A DNA stretch of 64,000 nt from contig CADCHG010000002.1 in the NCBI GenBank assembly GCA_902801155.1, positions 1 to 64,000 on the forward strand, written 5' to 3'. The number at the start of each line of letters is the position of its first letter. Position 1 is the stretch's first letter. The DNA comes from an uncultured Prevotellaceae bacterium (GTDB taxonomy: Bacteria; Bacteroidota; Bacteroidia; Bacteroidales; Bacteroidaceae). The translations under genes and the position numbers were made by a program. This document shows positions 26,217-35,565 of this stretch, piece after piece. The notes beneath the pieces are model-generated. The model ran no database searches. It saw only the letters and a program-made list of their open reading frames with translations, and had not been told where the DNA came from.

Positions 26217-26828
26217 TTATCTAAGATCAATAACCTCAGCCTTTGGATAGTCTTTGGCATTGAATGTAAACAAAGCATCAGAAAGGTTGGAAGACTTTAC
26301 GTTCGAAATAGATATCGTAATCCAGCCAGATGACTGACGCATCTTCACTTCCTTTATATCAGAATTGGCATCAACAAGGATATATGCCTCCTTGATGCTT
26401 GACTTCTGATTCTGTGCCTTCAGATGTACCTGTTTGCCACTTGCAGTATGTTGAAGTTCCATGTCATACCCTTTCTTGTATAATGTCAGGAAGGTGTATG
26501 GGTTCATACTTGCCTGTTTTGCGGCATTTGGGGTTGATACGTTTACCTCGTCATTTTTCTTGACGTATGTCCATTGTGTTTTCCCGTTATACCATACAAT
26601 GGTGCTTGGAGTAGAGGCTTGGAACATATTCTTCTTTATGGAGATAGTTCCACTCTGTTTGATCTTGTCACCCGTGATTGTAAAGTTTGCGGTTGTTCCG
26701 CTTTTAATGTTGAATTTCGCTGCTGCCTTGTCAAGTGTTTTCTTGGCGGCAGATGACGAATCGTTAGCTGCTGTTGAGGTGATGACTGCCATAGCCATCA
26801 GAACAATGATTGTAAGAGTCTTTTTCAT
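26217..26828 (-). CDS. lolA: LolA-like outer-membrane lipoprotein carrier, 203 aa
   Basis: A signal peptide (MKKTLTIIVLMAMAVITSTAA) precedes a LolA-fold domain with the typical stretch FQASTPSTIVWYNGKTQWTYVKKNDEVNVSTP (described here in two parts, about residues 69-100) and SSIKEAYILVDANSDIKEV. LolA carries lipoproteins across the periplasm to the outer membrane. It lies 82 bp downstream of ftsK in the same direction, an arrangement I recall from other Bacteroidetes. A small ACCC/GGGT hairpin near 26855 lies between them. Confidence 0.85.
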   Translation of the reverse strand: MKKTLTIIVLMAMAVITSTAANDSSSAAKKTLDKAAAKFNIKSGTTANFTITGDKIKQSGTISIKKNMFQASTPSTIVWYNGKTQWTYVKKNDEVNVSTPNAAKQASMNPYTFLTLYKKGYDMELQHTASGKQVHLKAQNQKSSIKEAYILVDANSDIKEVKMRQSSGWITISISNVKSSNLSDALFTFNAKDYPKAEVIDLR

Positions 26829-26910
26829 TGTTATTGTGTTTATATATATAACGCACCCTTTTTGGGAGGGTTTAATTCCTTTGTTTCAGTTTAATGTTTT
26901 TTCTATATTA

Positions 26911-29412
26911 TCATCTTGCTCTCAATGATGCGATATGATTGTCAAGAGCCTGCTCGTCTGTAAAGAGAACCTCACGAGGCTTTGAACCGTGTGCAGGACC
27001 TACGATACACGCTTTTTCCAACTGATCCATAAGGCGGCCTGCACGGTTGTATCCGATAGAGAACATACGCTGAATCATGGACGTTGAGCCATTCTGCGAA
27101 CTTACGATTGCGTGTGCAGCCTGAACAAAAAGAGGATCCCAAGAACCTGTATCGACAGCTCCGCCTTCACCTCCTTCACCGGCATCTTCCATAGGTTCTG
27201 GCAGATCCATAGGACATTGAGGGGTAAGTCCTGCCATTTCCTGATCGTGGATGTGCTTTGCAATAGCCTCTACCTCTGGGGTGTCGAGGAATGCACATTG
27301 AACACGTACAGGTTCGTTGCCGTTGAGATAAAGCATATCACCCTTACCGATAAGCTGGTTTGCTCCCGGACGGTCAAGGATGGTACGTGAGTCTATCATA
27401 GAGCCTACGCGGAATGCCACACGACCTGGGAAGTTGGCCTTGATGGTACCTGTGATGATATTCGTTGTCGGACGCTGGGTAGCGATAATCATGTGAATAC
27501 CCACGGCACGTGCAAGCTGTGCTATACGTGCAATAGGAAGCTCAACTTCCTTACCTGCCGTCATGATAAGGTCACCGAACTCATCGATGATTACCACGAT
27601 GTATGGCATATATTCATGCAGAGGATTGCCATTACTGTCCACACTACGCAGACGGTGGTTGACAAACTTCTCGTTGTATTCCTTGATATTGCGAACACCT
27701 GCAATCTTGAGAAGGTCATAACGATGATCCATAAGCGTGCAGAGGCCTTTCAATGTACGTACAACCTTTGTCACGTCGGTAATGATTGGCTCCTCATCTG
27801 TATCTGGAATCTGAGCCATGAAGGCATTGGCGATAGGGTTGTAGATAGAAAACTCTACCTTCTTTGGATCGACAAGCACAATCTTCAGTTCGTTAGGGTG
27901 CTTCTTGAAAAGCAGCGAACCTATCATAGCATTAAGACCTACAGACTTACCCTGACCGGTAGCACCTGCTACGAGAAGGTGTGGTATCTTTGCGAGGTCA
28001 ACCATGAAGACCTCATTCGTGATTGTCTTACCCAAAGCAAGAGGAAGATCCATCTTCGTCTCTTGGAACTTGCGAGAGTTCAGAATTGACTCCATGCTCA
28101 CGATTGAGGCATGAGCGTTTGGAACTTCGATACCGATGGTGCCCTTGCCCGGTATTGGAGCGATGATACGGATTCCGAGAGCTGAGAGCGAGAGGGCTAT
28201 ATCGTCCTCAAGGTTACGTATCTTCGAAATACGCACACCCTCGGCAGGAGTTATCTCATAAAGAGTAATTGTCGGACCTACGGTAGCCGTAATCTCACGA
28301 ATCTGTACGCCAAAGGAGTTAAGTACCTCTATGATGCGCTTCTTGTTAGCAAGAAGTTCCTCCTTGGTGGTATAATCCTGATTGTCATCGTACTTCTTCA
28401 GCAGGTCAAGACCTGGGAATGTGTATTTCGTGTAAGGCTCACGAGGGTTTATAGGAGTTGATAGTATCTCCTCGGTGGTAAGGCTCGTGCCTGATGCCTC
28501 TTCCTCTTTGAAACCCTTAACGACGGTAAATGCAGGATCGTCACCATCCTTTGACGCTTTTACATCGACATTGCTTACGTCATCGTCTGTGAGGTCAAAT
28601 GTATTTGCCTTTTCCTCATCTTCCAATTCGTTATTGTTTTGAGGCGTTACCGTTTCAGGAGTACGAAGCAAATCGTCCATAGAAGGCTGAGCAGCTACGA
28701 CAGGTGCCTCTGGAGCTACAATGTTTCCGGTTGCAAGTTCCACGGTCTTGCTGTCTTTCACATTGAACTTCACCCTCCTTGAGATGTAGCCGATAGGATT
28801 CATCGCCTTTCTGACAAATGTAATTGTCTCGGAAGAAACGAAGGTGAAGAATATTATGGCTGTCACGATGAGGATGCCGGTAAGTCCCGGTGTTCCTGCT
28901 ATTGACTCGAGATAACGGCTTACATAGTCTCCGTGTCCACCTCCGGCATTGAACACCTGGCCGGAGAGTAGGGGATTGATGAACTTGGCGCAGGCAATAC
29001 TGCTCCAGATCATGGCAAGCATACTGCCGAAGAACCATTTCACCAGACTCACCTTATATGCTCCCATTAGTTTGAGTGAGGTGAATATCAGGAACAGCGG
29101 GATAAGGAACGCCGGAAATCCGAAACAGCATGTGATGAAAAAATATGCAATATATGCACCTATGGAGCCGCATGTGTTTGAAAATGCCATACTCTCGTTT
29201 CTAAGGTCACCAGCAATAGGATGCTGTATGATGCTCTGGTCATTCTGTCCTGTGGAGAAGAACGAGATGAATGAGATGACCATTATGATTGATATGAATA
29301 GAAGCAGAATGCCGACGGTGAAATTCGTCTTCTCGCTGTTTACGAATGATGGAATCCCGATAGCTTCGCGGAATGAAGTCTTCTTTTTTTCAGTTTCTTT
29401 CTTTTTTGCCAT
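26911..29412 (-). CDS. ftsK: FtsK/SpoIIIE DNA translocase, 833 aa
   Basis: FtsK pumps chromosome ends apart at the division septum. Four N-terminal membrane helices (about 25-200) are followed by a variable linker, the alpha domain and the RecA-like motor with Walker A GATGQGKS (about 480) and Walker B VVIIDEFGDL. The C-terminal gamma winged helix (about 765-830, TSMIQRMFSIGYNRAGRLMD) would read chromosomal polarity sequences. Length and order are typical for Bacteroidetes. A -7-like box (TAAATTTG, minus strand, 29480-29487) lies upstream. Confidence 0.95.
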   Translation of the reverse strand: MAKKKETEKKKTSFREAIGIPSFVNSEKTNFTVGILLLFISIIMVISFISFFSTGQNDQSIIQHPIAGDLRNESMAFSNTCGSIGAYIAYFFITCCFGFPAFLIPLFLIFTSLKLMGAYKVSLVKWFFGSMLAMIWSSIACAKFINPLLSGQVFNAGGGHGDYVSRYLESIAGTPGLTGILIVTAIIFFTFVSSETITFVRKAMNPIGYISRRVKFNVKDSKTVELATGNIVAPEAPVVAAQPSMDDLLRTPETVTPQNNNELEDEEKANTFDLTDDDVSNVDVKASKDGDDPAFTVVKGFKEEEASGTSLTTEEILSTPINPREPYTKYTFPGLDLLKKYDDNQDYTTKEELLANKKRIIEVLNSFGVQIREITATVGPTITLYEITPAEGVRISKIRNLEDDIALSLSALGIRIIAPIPGKGTIGIEVPNAHASIVSMESILNSRKFQETKMDLPLALGKTITNEVFMVDLAKIPHLLVAGATGQGKSVGLNAMIGSLLFKKHPNELKIVLVDPKKVEFSIYNPIANAFMAQIPDTDEEPIITDVTKVVRTLKGLCTLMDHRYDLLKIAGVRNIKEYNEKFVNHRLRSVDSNGNPLHEYMPYIVVIIDEFGDLIMTAGKEVELPIARIAQLARAVGIHMIIATQRPTTNIITGTIKANFPGRVAFRVGSMIDSRTILDRPGANQLIGKGDMLYLNGNEPVRVQCAFLDTPEVEAIAKHIHDQEMAGLTPQCPMDLPEPMEDAGEGGEGGAVDTGSWDPLFVQAAHAIVSSQNGSTSMIQRMFSIGYNRAGRLMDQLEKACIVGPAHGSKPREVLFTDEQALDNHIASLRAR

Positions 29413-30204
29413 ATATGTTGAGGAGCTGAAACTCCGTGTTAATTCTTTGTTGTTTTGATGTGAAATTTATATTCACGTGCAAATTTAATAGAAAAATCTC
29501 AAATATATGCCGAAAATTCATAATAATATTCGAAAAGTTGTGCTTTTTTCAATTTTTTTAATAAAAACTCGGAAAAATGGAAGAAGAACCGGAAATATCT
29601 GTCACTCAAAAAAAGCTTGTTTGTGAAATCTTATACTTTGTATAGTCAAAGTGAATATGCCTGAAGAATCATTCTGTATTGAAACGTGTATAAATGTTTC
29701 TTTTTGATACTTATACAACTGTAATTGTAGTGATTAAACAATTAGTTTGGAGTTTTATGTTTAACGCTTTGATTTCTAACATTTTACTTTCTTTGCTGAT
29801 TACTAAAATGCATCGAGATCAAGAGTGTCTGAATTTGTATGCAAATTGCTTGCCTGAAACCTTATGTTTCTATAGCGATTTTCAAGTGGGAAAATACAGG
29901 AAGCATAGGGTTCGACCAAACGAAATTCCAAACAAAAAATGTATGCCGGGAACTTTGTTTTATTCGTAAGTAGTAAGTCCGTTGTAATACCGTTACAAAT
30001 CCGTTTCAAAACCGTTCCGACTCCAATATCCCCCTATATTTTATCAAAAAGCCATACTTTTTCTGCTTTTTTCTCTTTTTTTTATGCATCACCTTATCCT
30101 TTTTCCATTTTTTTTGCTAATTTTGCACTTGATTTTATAAAAAGTGAACCAAGAAAGGATAATTTGAACACTTTTCACTTCTTTATAATGCGTATTTTTC
30201 ATAT
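29413..30204. other. Gene-free 790-bp region with an 11-bp array
   Basis: No credible gene is seen. It holds the 11-bp array at 29979-30022 (listed separately) and a -7 box TAATTTTG at 30118-30125 ahead of the exonuclease gene. The rest is A/T-rich. Confidence 0.5.
29979..30022. repeat. 11-bp periodic array CCGTT-N6, four units
   Basis: CCGTTGTAATA, CCGTTACAAAT, CCGTTTCAAAA, CCGTTCCGACT, directly adjacent. Single-armed. Confidence 0.7.
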
Positions 30205-30990
30205 ATGAACAAAATAATTTATAGCAGGTTCGACAAGGCAAAAATTGCAGAGCTCCCACGAGTAACCTTTCCGGGACGGATTGTGACAATCCTTTCTGCG
30301 GGTGAGGCGGAGAAAGCTGTAGATTTCCTCTTGAAGAGCGACATCCTCGGATTCGATACCGAAACACGACCTTGCTTCACCAAGGGAAAGCGCAATAAGG
30401 TGGCGCTACTACAGGTGAGTAACAGGGAAATATGTTTTCTCTTCCGACTGAACAGCATTGGACTCGCACCTGCCATAGTGCGACTCCTAGAGACTGAGGG
30501 ACCTCTAAAAGTTGGTCTCTCATGGCATGATGATATCCGTAGCCTACATGAGAGAGGTGATTTTGAACCTCACGGATTCATCGACCTGCAGGATCACATG
30601 ATTGAGCTTGGCATCAAGGATATGAGTTTGGCGAAACTCTATGCAAACCTGTTTCATCAGCGTATCAGCAAGCGAGAGCAATTGAGCAACTGGGAAGCTG
30701 ATGTCCTAACCGATAAGCAGAAACTCTATGGCGCAACAGACGCATGGGCTTGTGTAAGGCTATATGAGGAGTATGTCAGGCTCAAAGAGACAAACGATTA
30801 TTTCCTTGAGTTTGTTCCAGAACCGGAACCTTCGACAAGTCCTGCTGCTAACGAGGAAAAGAAGGAAACTGATGAAAAACCAAAGAAAAAGCAGACCAAA
30901 CGCAGAAAGACATTCACCAAGCGAAAGCCGAGAGTGAAGAAGGAAAATGAAGAAAAAGCCCCTGAAGGGGAAGTGAAAAGTGAAGAATAA
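30205..30990 (+). CDS. DnaQ/RNase D-like 3'-5' exonuclease, 261 aa
   Basis: The DEDD exonuclease acids are visible in ILGFDTETRP (about 48-57), GLSWHDDIRSL (about 109-119) and YGATDAWACVRLYEEY (about 174-189). The fold resembles WRN/RNase D exonuclease domains. The last ~50 residues are a Lys/Arg/Glu-rich tail (KKKQTKRRKTFTKRKPR) that probably binds nucleic acid. It ends 2 bp before rlmI, so the two are co-transcribed; an RNA-processing role is plausible. Confidence 0.88.
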   Translation: MNKIIYSRFDKAKIAELPRVTFPGRIVTILSAGEAEKAVDFLLKSDILGFDTETRPCFTKGKRNKVALLQVSNREICFLFRLNSIGLAPAIVRLLETEGPLKVGLSWHDDIRSLHERGDFEPHGFIDLQDHMIELGIKDMSLAKLYANLFHQRISKREQLSNWEADVLTDKQKLYGATDAWACVRLYEEYVRLKETNDYFLEFVPEPEPSTSPAANEEKKETDEKPKKKQTKRRKTFTKRKPRVKKENEEKAPEGEVKSEE

Positions 30991-30992
30991 GT

Positions 30993-32174
30993 ATGTATAA
31001 AAACATATATCTGAAAAAAGGCAAGGAAGAGAGCATGAAACGCTATCATCCGTGGGTTTTCTCAGGTGCCGTGCATCACATGGATGAGGGTATCGAGGAA
31101 GGCGAAGTGGTTAATGTGGTAGCGTCTTATGGTGAGTTTATTGGTCGCGGACACTACCAGATCGGCAGTATTGCCGTCAGAATCCTCACCTTCGACGATG
31201 AACTCATCGATGATGCTTTCTGGAACAAAAGACTTGCCATCGCTCTACAGATGCGTATCAGTATTGGTATAGCAGACAATCCTCAGAACAACACCTACCG
31301 ACTTGTACATGGAGAGGGCGACAATCTCCCGGGACTCGTTATCGACTGCTATGGCAAAACCGCTGTGGTTCAGGCTCATAGCGTTGGAATGCACGAATGT
31401 CGTATGGCAGTTGCCAAGCAACTCATGGAGGTAATGGGCAACCGTATTGAGAACGTGTATTACAAGAGCGAGACAACACTTCCTTATAAGGCTGACCTCG
31501 GACAGGAGAACGGATTTCTTTTTGGCGGCACGGACGAGAACGTGGCACTTGAGAACGGATTGAAGTTCCATGTAGATTGGCTTCGTGGGCAGAAGACGGG
31601 CTTCTTCGTTGACCAGCGCGAGAACCGTTCACTTCTTGAGCATTATGCAAAGGGCAAGAGCGTTTTGAATATGTTCTGCTACACAGGCGGCTTCTCTTTC
31701 TATGCTATGAGAGGAGAGGCCAAGCTAGTTCACTCTGTTGATTCTTCTGCCAAGGCAATAGAACTCACGAATGCGAACGTGGAACTTAATTTCCCTAACG
31801 ATCCTCGTCATAAGGCATTCTGTGAAGATGCTTTCAAATATCTTGATGCTGAGGGAGATAAGTATGACCTCATAATCCTCGATCCTCCAGCATTCGCAAA
31901 ACATCGTGGCGCTCTTCATAATGCTCTGAAAGGATATACTAGATTGAACGTGAAGGCATTCGAGCATATCAAACCGGGTGGAATCCTGTTCACCTTCAGT
32001 TGCTCTCAGGTGGTTACAAAGGATAATTTCCGTAATGCGGTCTTTACCGCTGCTGCACAGTCTGGGCGTAAGGTCCGCATCCTTCATCAGCTTCATCAGC
32101 CAGCCGACCATCCAATCAACATCTATCATCCTGAAGGTGAATATCTGAAGGGATTGGTGCTGTATGTGGAGTAA
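30993..32174 (+). CDS. rlmI: RlmI-like 23S rRNA cytosine methyltransferase, 393 aa
   Basis: An N-terminal PUA domain (about 1-75) is followed by a linker and a Rossmann methyltransferase with the SAM motif VLNMFCYTGGFSFYAM (about 222-237) and the catalytic-loop motif LILDPPAFAK (about 292-301), as in RlmI, which makes m5C1962. A TFSCSQ motif follows. Length is normal. It is in an operon with the exonuclease upstream. A palindromic CCTCC/GGAGG element begins right after the stop (32175-32215). Confidence 0.9.
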   Translation: MYKNIYLKKGKEESMKRYHPWVFSGAVHHMDEGIEEGEVVNVVASYGEFIGRGHYQIGSIAVRILTFDDELIDDAFWNKRLAIALQMRISIGIADNPQNNTYRLVHGEGDNLPGLVIDCYGKTAVVQAHSVGMHECRMAVAKQLMEVMGNRIENVYYKSETTLPYKADLGQENGFLFGGTDENVALENGLKFHVDWLRGQKTGFFVDQRENRSLLEHYAKGKSVLNMFCYTGGFSFYAMRGEAKLVHSVDSSAKAIELTNANVELNFPNDPRHKAFCEDAFKYLDAEGDKYDLIILDPPAFAKHRGALHNALKGYTRLNVKAFEHIKPGGILFTFSCSQVVTKDNFRNAVFTAAAQSGRKVRILHQLHQPADHPINIYHPEGEYLKGLVLYVE

Positions 32175-32241
32175 GGCCCCCTCCAAACCTCCCCGAATGG
32201 AGGCTTTTAGATAGTATTTCCAATTACGAAGTTTTGGGCAA

Positions 32242-33666
32242 ATGCAATTCTTAGATAAAATAAGTAAGTTCATTCGCGATAATTCCCTAATGTGTTCTTT
32301 GGAGAACCCGTTAGGGAATCATAGTTCTTCCGGCTCCCTCCCTACGGGGGAGGGCGGGGGGAGAGGCCGTGGGCTTTTATATCTCATTGCCCTCTCCGGC
32401 GGAGCCGATTCCGTATGCCTTCTTATGGTGATGAAGCGTCTGGGATATACTATTGAGGCTATTCATTGTAATTTTCACCTTCGTGGTGAAGAGTCGGATA
32501 GGGATGAGGAGTTTTGCAAACAGTTGTGCGAGCGTGAGCAGATACCTTTCCATACCGTTCACTTTGATACAAAGACCTACGCAGAAGTTCATAAGGTGAG
32601 TATAGAGATGGCTGCCCGGGAACTGCGATACAACTATTTCGAGCAGTTGCGAAAGGCAATAGATGCAGAGGCTATTCTCGTAGCGCATCACATGAATGAT
32701 TCCGTTGAGACTTTACTAATGAACCTTATCCGAGGAACTGGTATTCACGGACTTCAAGGCATCAAACCTCGTAACGGAAACATCATCCGTCCGCTTCTTT
32801 GTGTTAGCCGTAAGGAGATTGTTGAATGGCTTGGGGAGATTGGGCAGGATTATGTAACTGACAGCACCAATCTTGAAGATGATGTAACACGTAACAAACT
32901 GCGCCTGAATATCATTCCTCTTCTTGAGAAAATCAATCCTGCGGCATCAGAAAATATTGCAAAGACAGCTCTTAGAATGGTTGAAGCAGGAAAGGTGTTC
33001 GATGATTCTATGAATAATATCGTAGAAGATATAACTCTTGGAAGTACAGCTGATTGGATAAGTATTGATAAAGAAAAGCTTCAGACTGCTCCATCCAAGG
33101 AATATGCTCTTCATGCCATACTATCTCCATATCATTTTTCTCCTGCCCAGATAGAGGAGATTGCCCTTTCCGATTATAGTCAATCTGGGAAGTCGTGGGA
33201 TAGTTCCACACATCAATTAGTAGTTGACAGGAATGCGCTTCTCCTCCGTAAGAGGGAAGAAAACGAGCCATGTCCGTTCCGTATTCCAGAGACTGGTACA
33301 TACGTTATTTCAGAAACGAAAGACAAGACAGAGCGAATCTCCATAAAAAGCGTTGTGGTGGATGATGTCTTCAAGATTAGCAGGGAGCGTGACACCGTTA
33401 CACTTGATGCGGATAAGGTACGTTTCCCTCTGACTGTACGTCGTGTTGAAACAGGCGACCGTTTCATTCCATTTGGCATGAAAGGCTCAAAACTCGTAAG
33501 CGACTATCTGACAGACAGGAAGAAGAATGCATTTGAGAAGCAAGAACAGCTAGTTTTGCTCGATGCCGATGACAATGTTCTTTGGCTTGTCGGAGAGCGT
33601 CCCGATGCCCGTTGCTGCATTACGAAAAACACAATAAAAGCGATAGTAGTGCGTTATTATAAATGA
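32242..33666 (+). CDS. tilS: TilS, tRNA(Ile)-lysidine synthetase, 474 aa
   Basis: TilS converts C34 of tRNA-Ile(CAU) to lysidine. The PP-loop ATP motif LIALSGGADS is at about residues 48-57, followed by HCNFHLRGEESDRDEEF and HHMNDSVETLLMNLIRGTG. The C-terminal substrate domain ends in TKNTIKAIVVRYYK. The N-terminus is odd: about 30 residues between FIRDN and LLYLIALSGG are coded by two hairpin repeats at 32282-32354. Related proteins normally have the PP-loop near residue 20-25. The reading frame is intact. Confidence 0.92.
   Translation: MQFLDKISKFIRDNSLMCSLENPLGNHSSSGSLPTGEGGGRGRGLLYLIALSGGADSVCLLMVMKRLGYTIEAIHCNFHLRGEESDRDEEFCKQLCEREQIPFHTVHFDTKTYAEVHKVSIEMAARELRYNYFEQLRKAIDAEAILVAHHMNDSVETLLMNLIRGTGIHGLQGIKPRNGNIIRPLLCVSRKEIVEWLGEIGQDYVTDSTNLEDDVTRNKLRLNIIPLLEKINPAASENIAKTALRMVEAGKVFDDSMNNIVEDITLGSTADWISIDKEKLQTAPSKEYALHAILSPYHFSPAQIEEIALSDYSQSGKSWDSSTHQLVVDRNALLLRKREENEPCPFRIPETGTYVISETKDKTERISIKSVVVDDVFKISRERDTVTLDADKVRFPLTVRRVETGDRFIPFGMKGSKLVSDYLTDRKKNAFEKQEQLVLLDADDNVLWLVGERPDARCCITKNTIKAIVVRYYK
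32282..32354. repeat. Two hairpin elements inside tilS
   Basis: The first is a two-part hairpin: ATTCCCTAA (32282-32290) with TTAGGGAAT (32311-32319), enclosing GTTCT/AGAAC. The second is CCCTCCC (32336-32342) / GGGAGGG (32348-32354). Both are translated in frame. Confidence 0.75.
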
Positions 33667-33739
33667 CCTGGCTAGGCCCTTCTCGAAGGAGAGTTGCGAT
33701 ATACATTGATTCGCTGAAAAAGGTTGGGTTGAATTTAAT

Positions 33740-35281
33740 ATGAATGAATTTAATATCAAACATCCTTCCCATTGGGAAGGCTTGGTTAGGCTGCTATCAA
33801 ACATCCTTCCCATTGGGAAGGCTTGGTTAGGCTTTGGGGGGCTGTTGTTGGTCTTTCTTTTTTCCCTCGTCTCCTGCAACGACGATGATACCTTCACCAC
33901 ATCTCAGCAGAATCGCTTGTATATTCCTGAAGATACGTTGAAAATGGATACTATATTTGCGAAGATTCCGGCTGCATCGAAGGATTTCTGGATATATAAC
34001 TATTCTGGAGATGGAATACGATGCGCAAGCGTAAGGCTTCAGAAAGGCAATCAGTCCGGATTCCGCGTTAATGTGGATGGAATATACCTTGGTGAGAAAA
34101 CTGGCTATCAGACATCGGATATAGAGGTGCGCAATAATGACAGCATACGTGTCTTTGTGGAAGTCACATCGCCTGACAATGGCTCAGAACTATATAAGGA
34201 GATGGACGACAAACTCATTTTCCGTTTGGAAAGTGGGGTAGAGCAGGTCATCAACCTGAATGCCTTTGCATGGAAGGCAGATGTGGTACGTAACTTTGAA
34301 GTGAAAAGTGACACTACCATCGATACGTCGGCTTCTGGCAGGGCATTGGTCGTTTATGGTGGCATAAGAGTGCATCCAGAAGCCACCCTCACACTAGCCC
34401 CAGGCACAACAATCTTTTTCCATGATGATGCAGGAATCGAAGTCATGGGCAAGCTTATATGTCAGGGAACAGCTGAGAAGAACGTCACGCTTCGTGGTGA
34501 CAGACTTGACGATATCCTAGAGGATCTGCCTTATGATCGTATGCCTGGTCGTTGGAAAGGCATTCATTTCCTTAAAGATTCCTATGATAATGTTATAGAA
34601 TATACAGATCTGCATAGCGGATATGATGGCATTGTATGTGATTCTAGTGATGTAAACCAAACGAAACTCACAGTCAATTCATCTACTATCCATAATTGCG
34701 ATGGATATGGCATGTATCTCAATAATTCCAAGGTGTATGTGGCTAACACGCAGATAACAGACGCCTATTTGGGATGTGTAGCAATCTATGGTGGTGAAAT
34801 ATCCCTTATCCATAACACTATTGCGCAGTTCTATGGGATAAATAGTAAAAGAGGACTTGAAGCTCTAACTTTTGCGAATTATTCTGGTACTCATACATAT
34901 CCGCTAAATCTCGAAGTGAAGAACTGCATCATAACAGGTTTTGCAGGTAATCATGTGAAGAAGGAGAAGAATGATTCCGTAGCATTCAACTACCACTTCT
35001 ATAATTCACTTCTTCGTACATCTGAGGTTGAGGATACTGCCTCTGCAAATCATTATGAGAACATCATTTGGGAAAAAGTGGAAGATCCGAAAAATATGAC
35101 GGACACCACGTCTATAGGTGGTAAGAACTTCGTTCTGGTAGATACCCATCTTCTACGATTTGATTTTCATCTCGATTCCCTCTCAAAAGCGAATGGCGCA
35201 GCTGATGCCCGATGGATGCTTCCTCTTAACAGAGAAGGCGTTGCAAGGGATGAGAAGAAGGTGAATATGGGGTGCTATTAG
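33740..35281 (+). CDS. Lipoprotein with right-handed beta-helix, 513 aa
   Basis: The lipobox is FSLVSC (Cys46), preceded by the hydrophobic stretch GGLLLVFLF. The mature protein has beta-helix repeats (about 190-480) such as AGIEVMGKLICQGTAEKNVTL and NVIEYTDLHSGYDGI. The helix fold is typical of carbohydrate-binding or lyase-like surface proteins; no catalytic motif is evident. The 46-residue signal peptide is unusually long because its first part is encoded by two copies of a 39-bp palindromic repeat, read in two different frames. No alternative ATG lies after the repeats. Confidence 0.75.
   Translation: MNEFNIKHPSHWEGLVRLLSNILPIGKAWLGFGGLLLVFLFSLVSCNDDDTFTTSQQNRLYIPEDTLKMDTIFAKIPAASKDFWIYNYSGDGIRCASVRLQKGNQSGFRVNVDGIYLGEKTGYQTSDIEVRNNDSIRVFVEVTSPDNGSELYKEMDDKLIFRLESGVEQVINLNAFAWKADVVRNFEVKSDTTIDTSASGRALVVYGGIRVHPEATLTLAPGTTIFFHDDAGIEVMGKLICQGTAEKNVTLRGDRLDDILEDLPYDRMPGRWKGIHFLKDSYDNVIEYTDLHSGYDGIVCDSSDVNQTKLTVNSSTIHNCDGYGMYLNNSKVYVANTQITDAYLGCVAIYGGEISLIHNTIAQFYGINSKRGLEALTFANYSGTHTYPLNLEVKNCIITGFAGNHVKKEKNDSVAFNYHFYNSLLRTSEVEDTASANHYENIIWEKVEDPKNMTDTTSIGGKNFVLVDTHLLRFDFHLDSLSKANGAADARWMLPLNREGVARDEKKVNMGCY
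33754..33833. repeat. Tandem 39-bp palindromic repeat inside the signal peptide
   Basis: Copies at 33754-33792 and 33795-33833 are identical over 39 bp (core CCTTCCCATTGGGAAGG, tail CTTGGTTAGG). The offset of 41 bp is not a multiple of three. A third, near-identical copy is at 12114-12141. Confidence 0.85.
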
Positions 35282-35328
35282 CCACGGCAAAGCACGTGGC
35301 AATTAAAAATGAATAATGAATAATTAAA

Positions 35329-35538
35329 CGCAAAGTCGCGAAGTCGCAAAGATATATTTGAACACGGAATACACAGAATAAACGAAACTTCGTTTCTTTC
35401 GTGTTTTAGTGTTCAGAAAATAAACCACAGATATCTGGGATTTCACAGATGTTAATCACGAGCGTAAGCGAGACAATCCCTATAATCTGTGCAATCTGTG
35501 TTGGAAAAGAAATGCTCTGCGTCTCTGTGTCTTTGCGT
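35329..35538. repeat. 8-bp periodic inverted array with nested repeats
   Basis: Left arm: CGCAAAGT, CGCGAAGT, CGCAAAGA (35329-35352). Right arm: CTCTGCGT, CTCTGTGT, CTTTGCGT (35515-35538), the inverse. Inside are two CACAGAT copies (35426-35432, 35444-35450) facing two ATCTGTG copies (35485-35491, 35494-35500), and a TGAACAC/GTGTTCA pair (35359-35365, 35409-35415) enclosing AAACGAA/TTCGTTT. Confidence 0.8.
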
Positions 35539-35565
35539 TTGAAAATTATAAAACTTATATCTATT

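Noticed and set aside
29694..29969. 91-codon plus-strand ORF between ftsK and the exonuclease
   Set aside because: No start signal, no recognisable domain, and its end lies next to the 11-bp array.
35449..35565. N-terminal extension of cytidine deaminase
   Set aside because: The extension translates the 8-bp array and the CACAGAT repeats; the family normally starts near the ATG at 35566.
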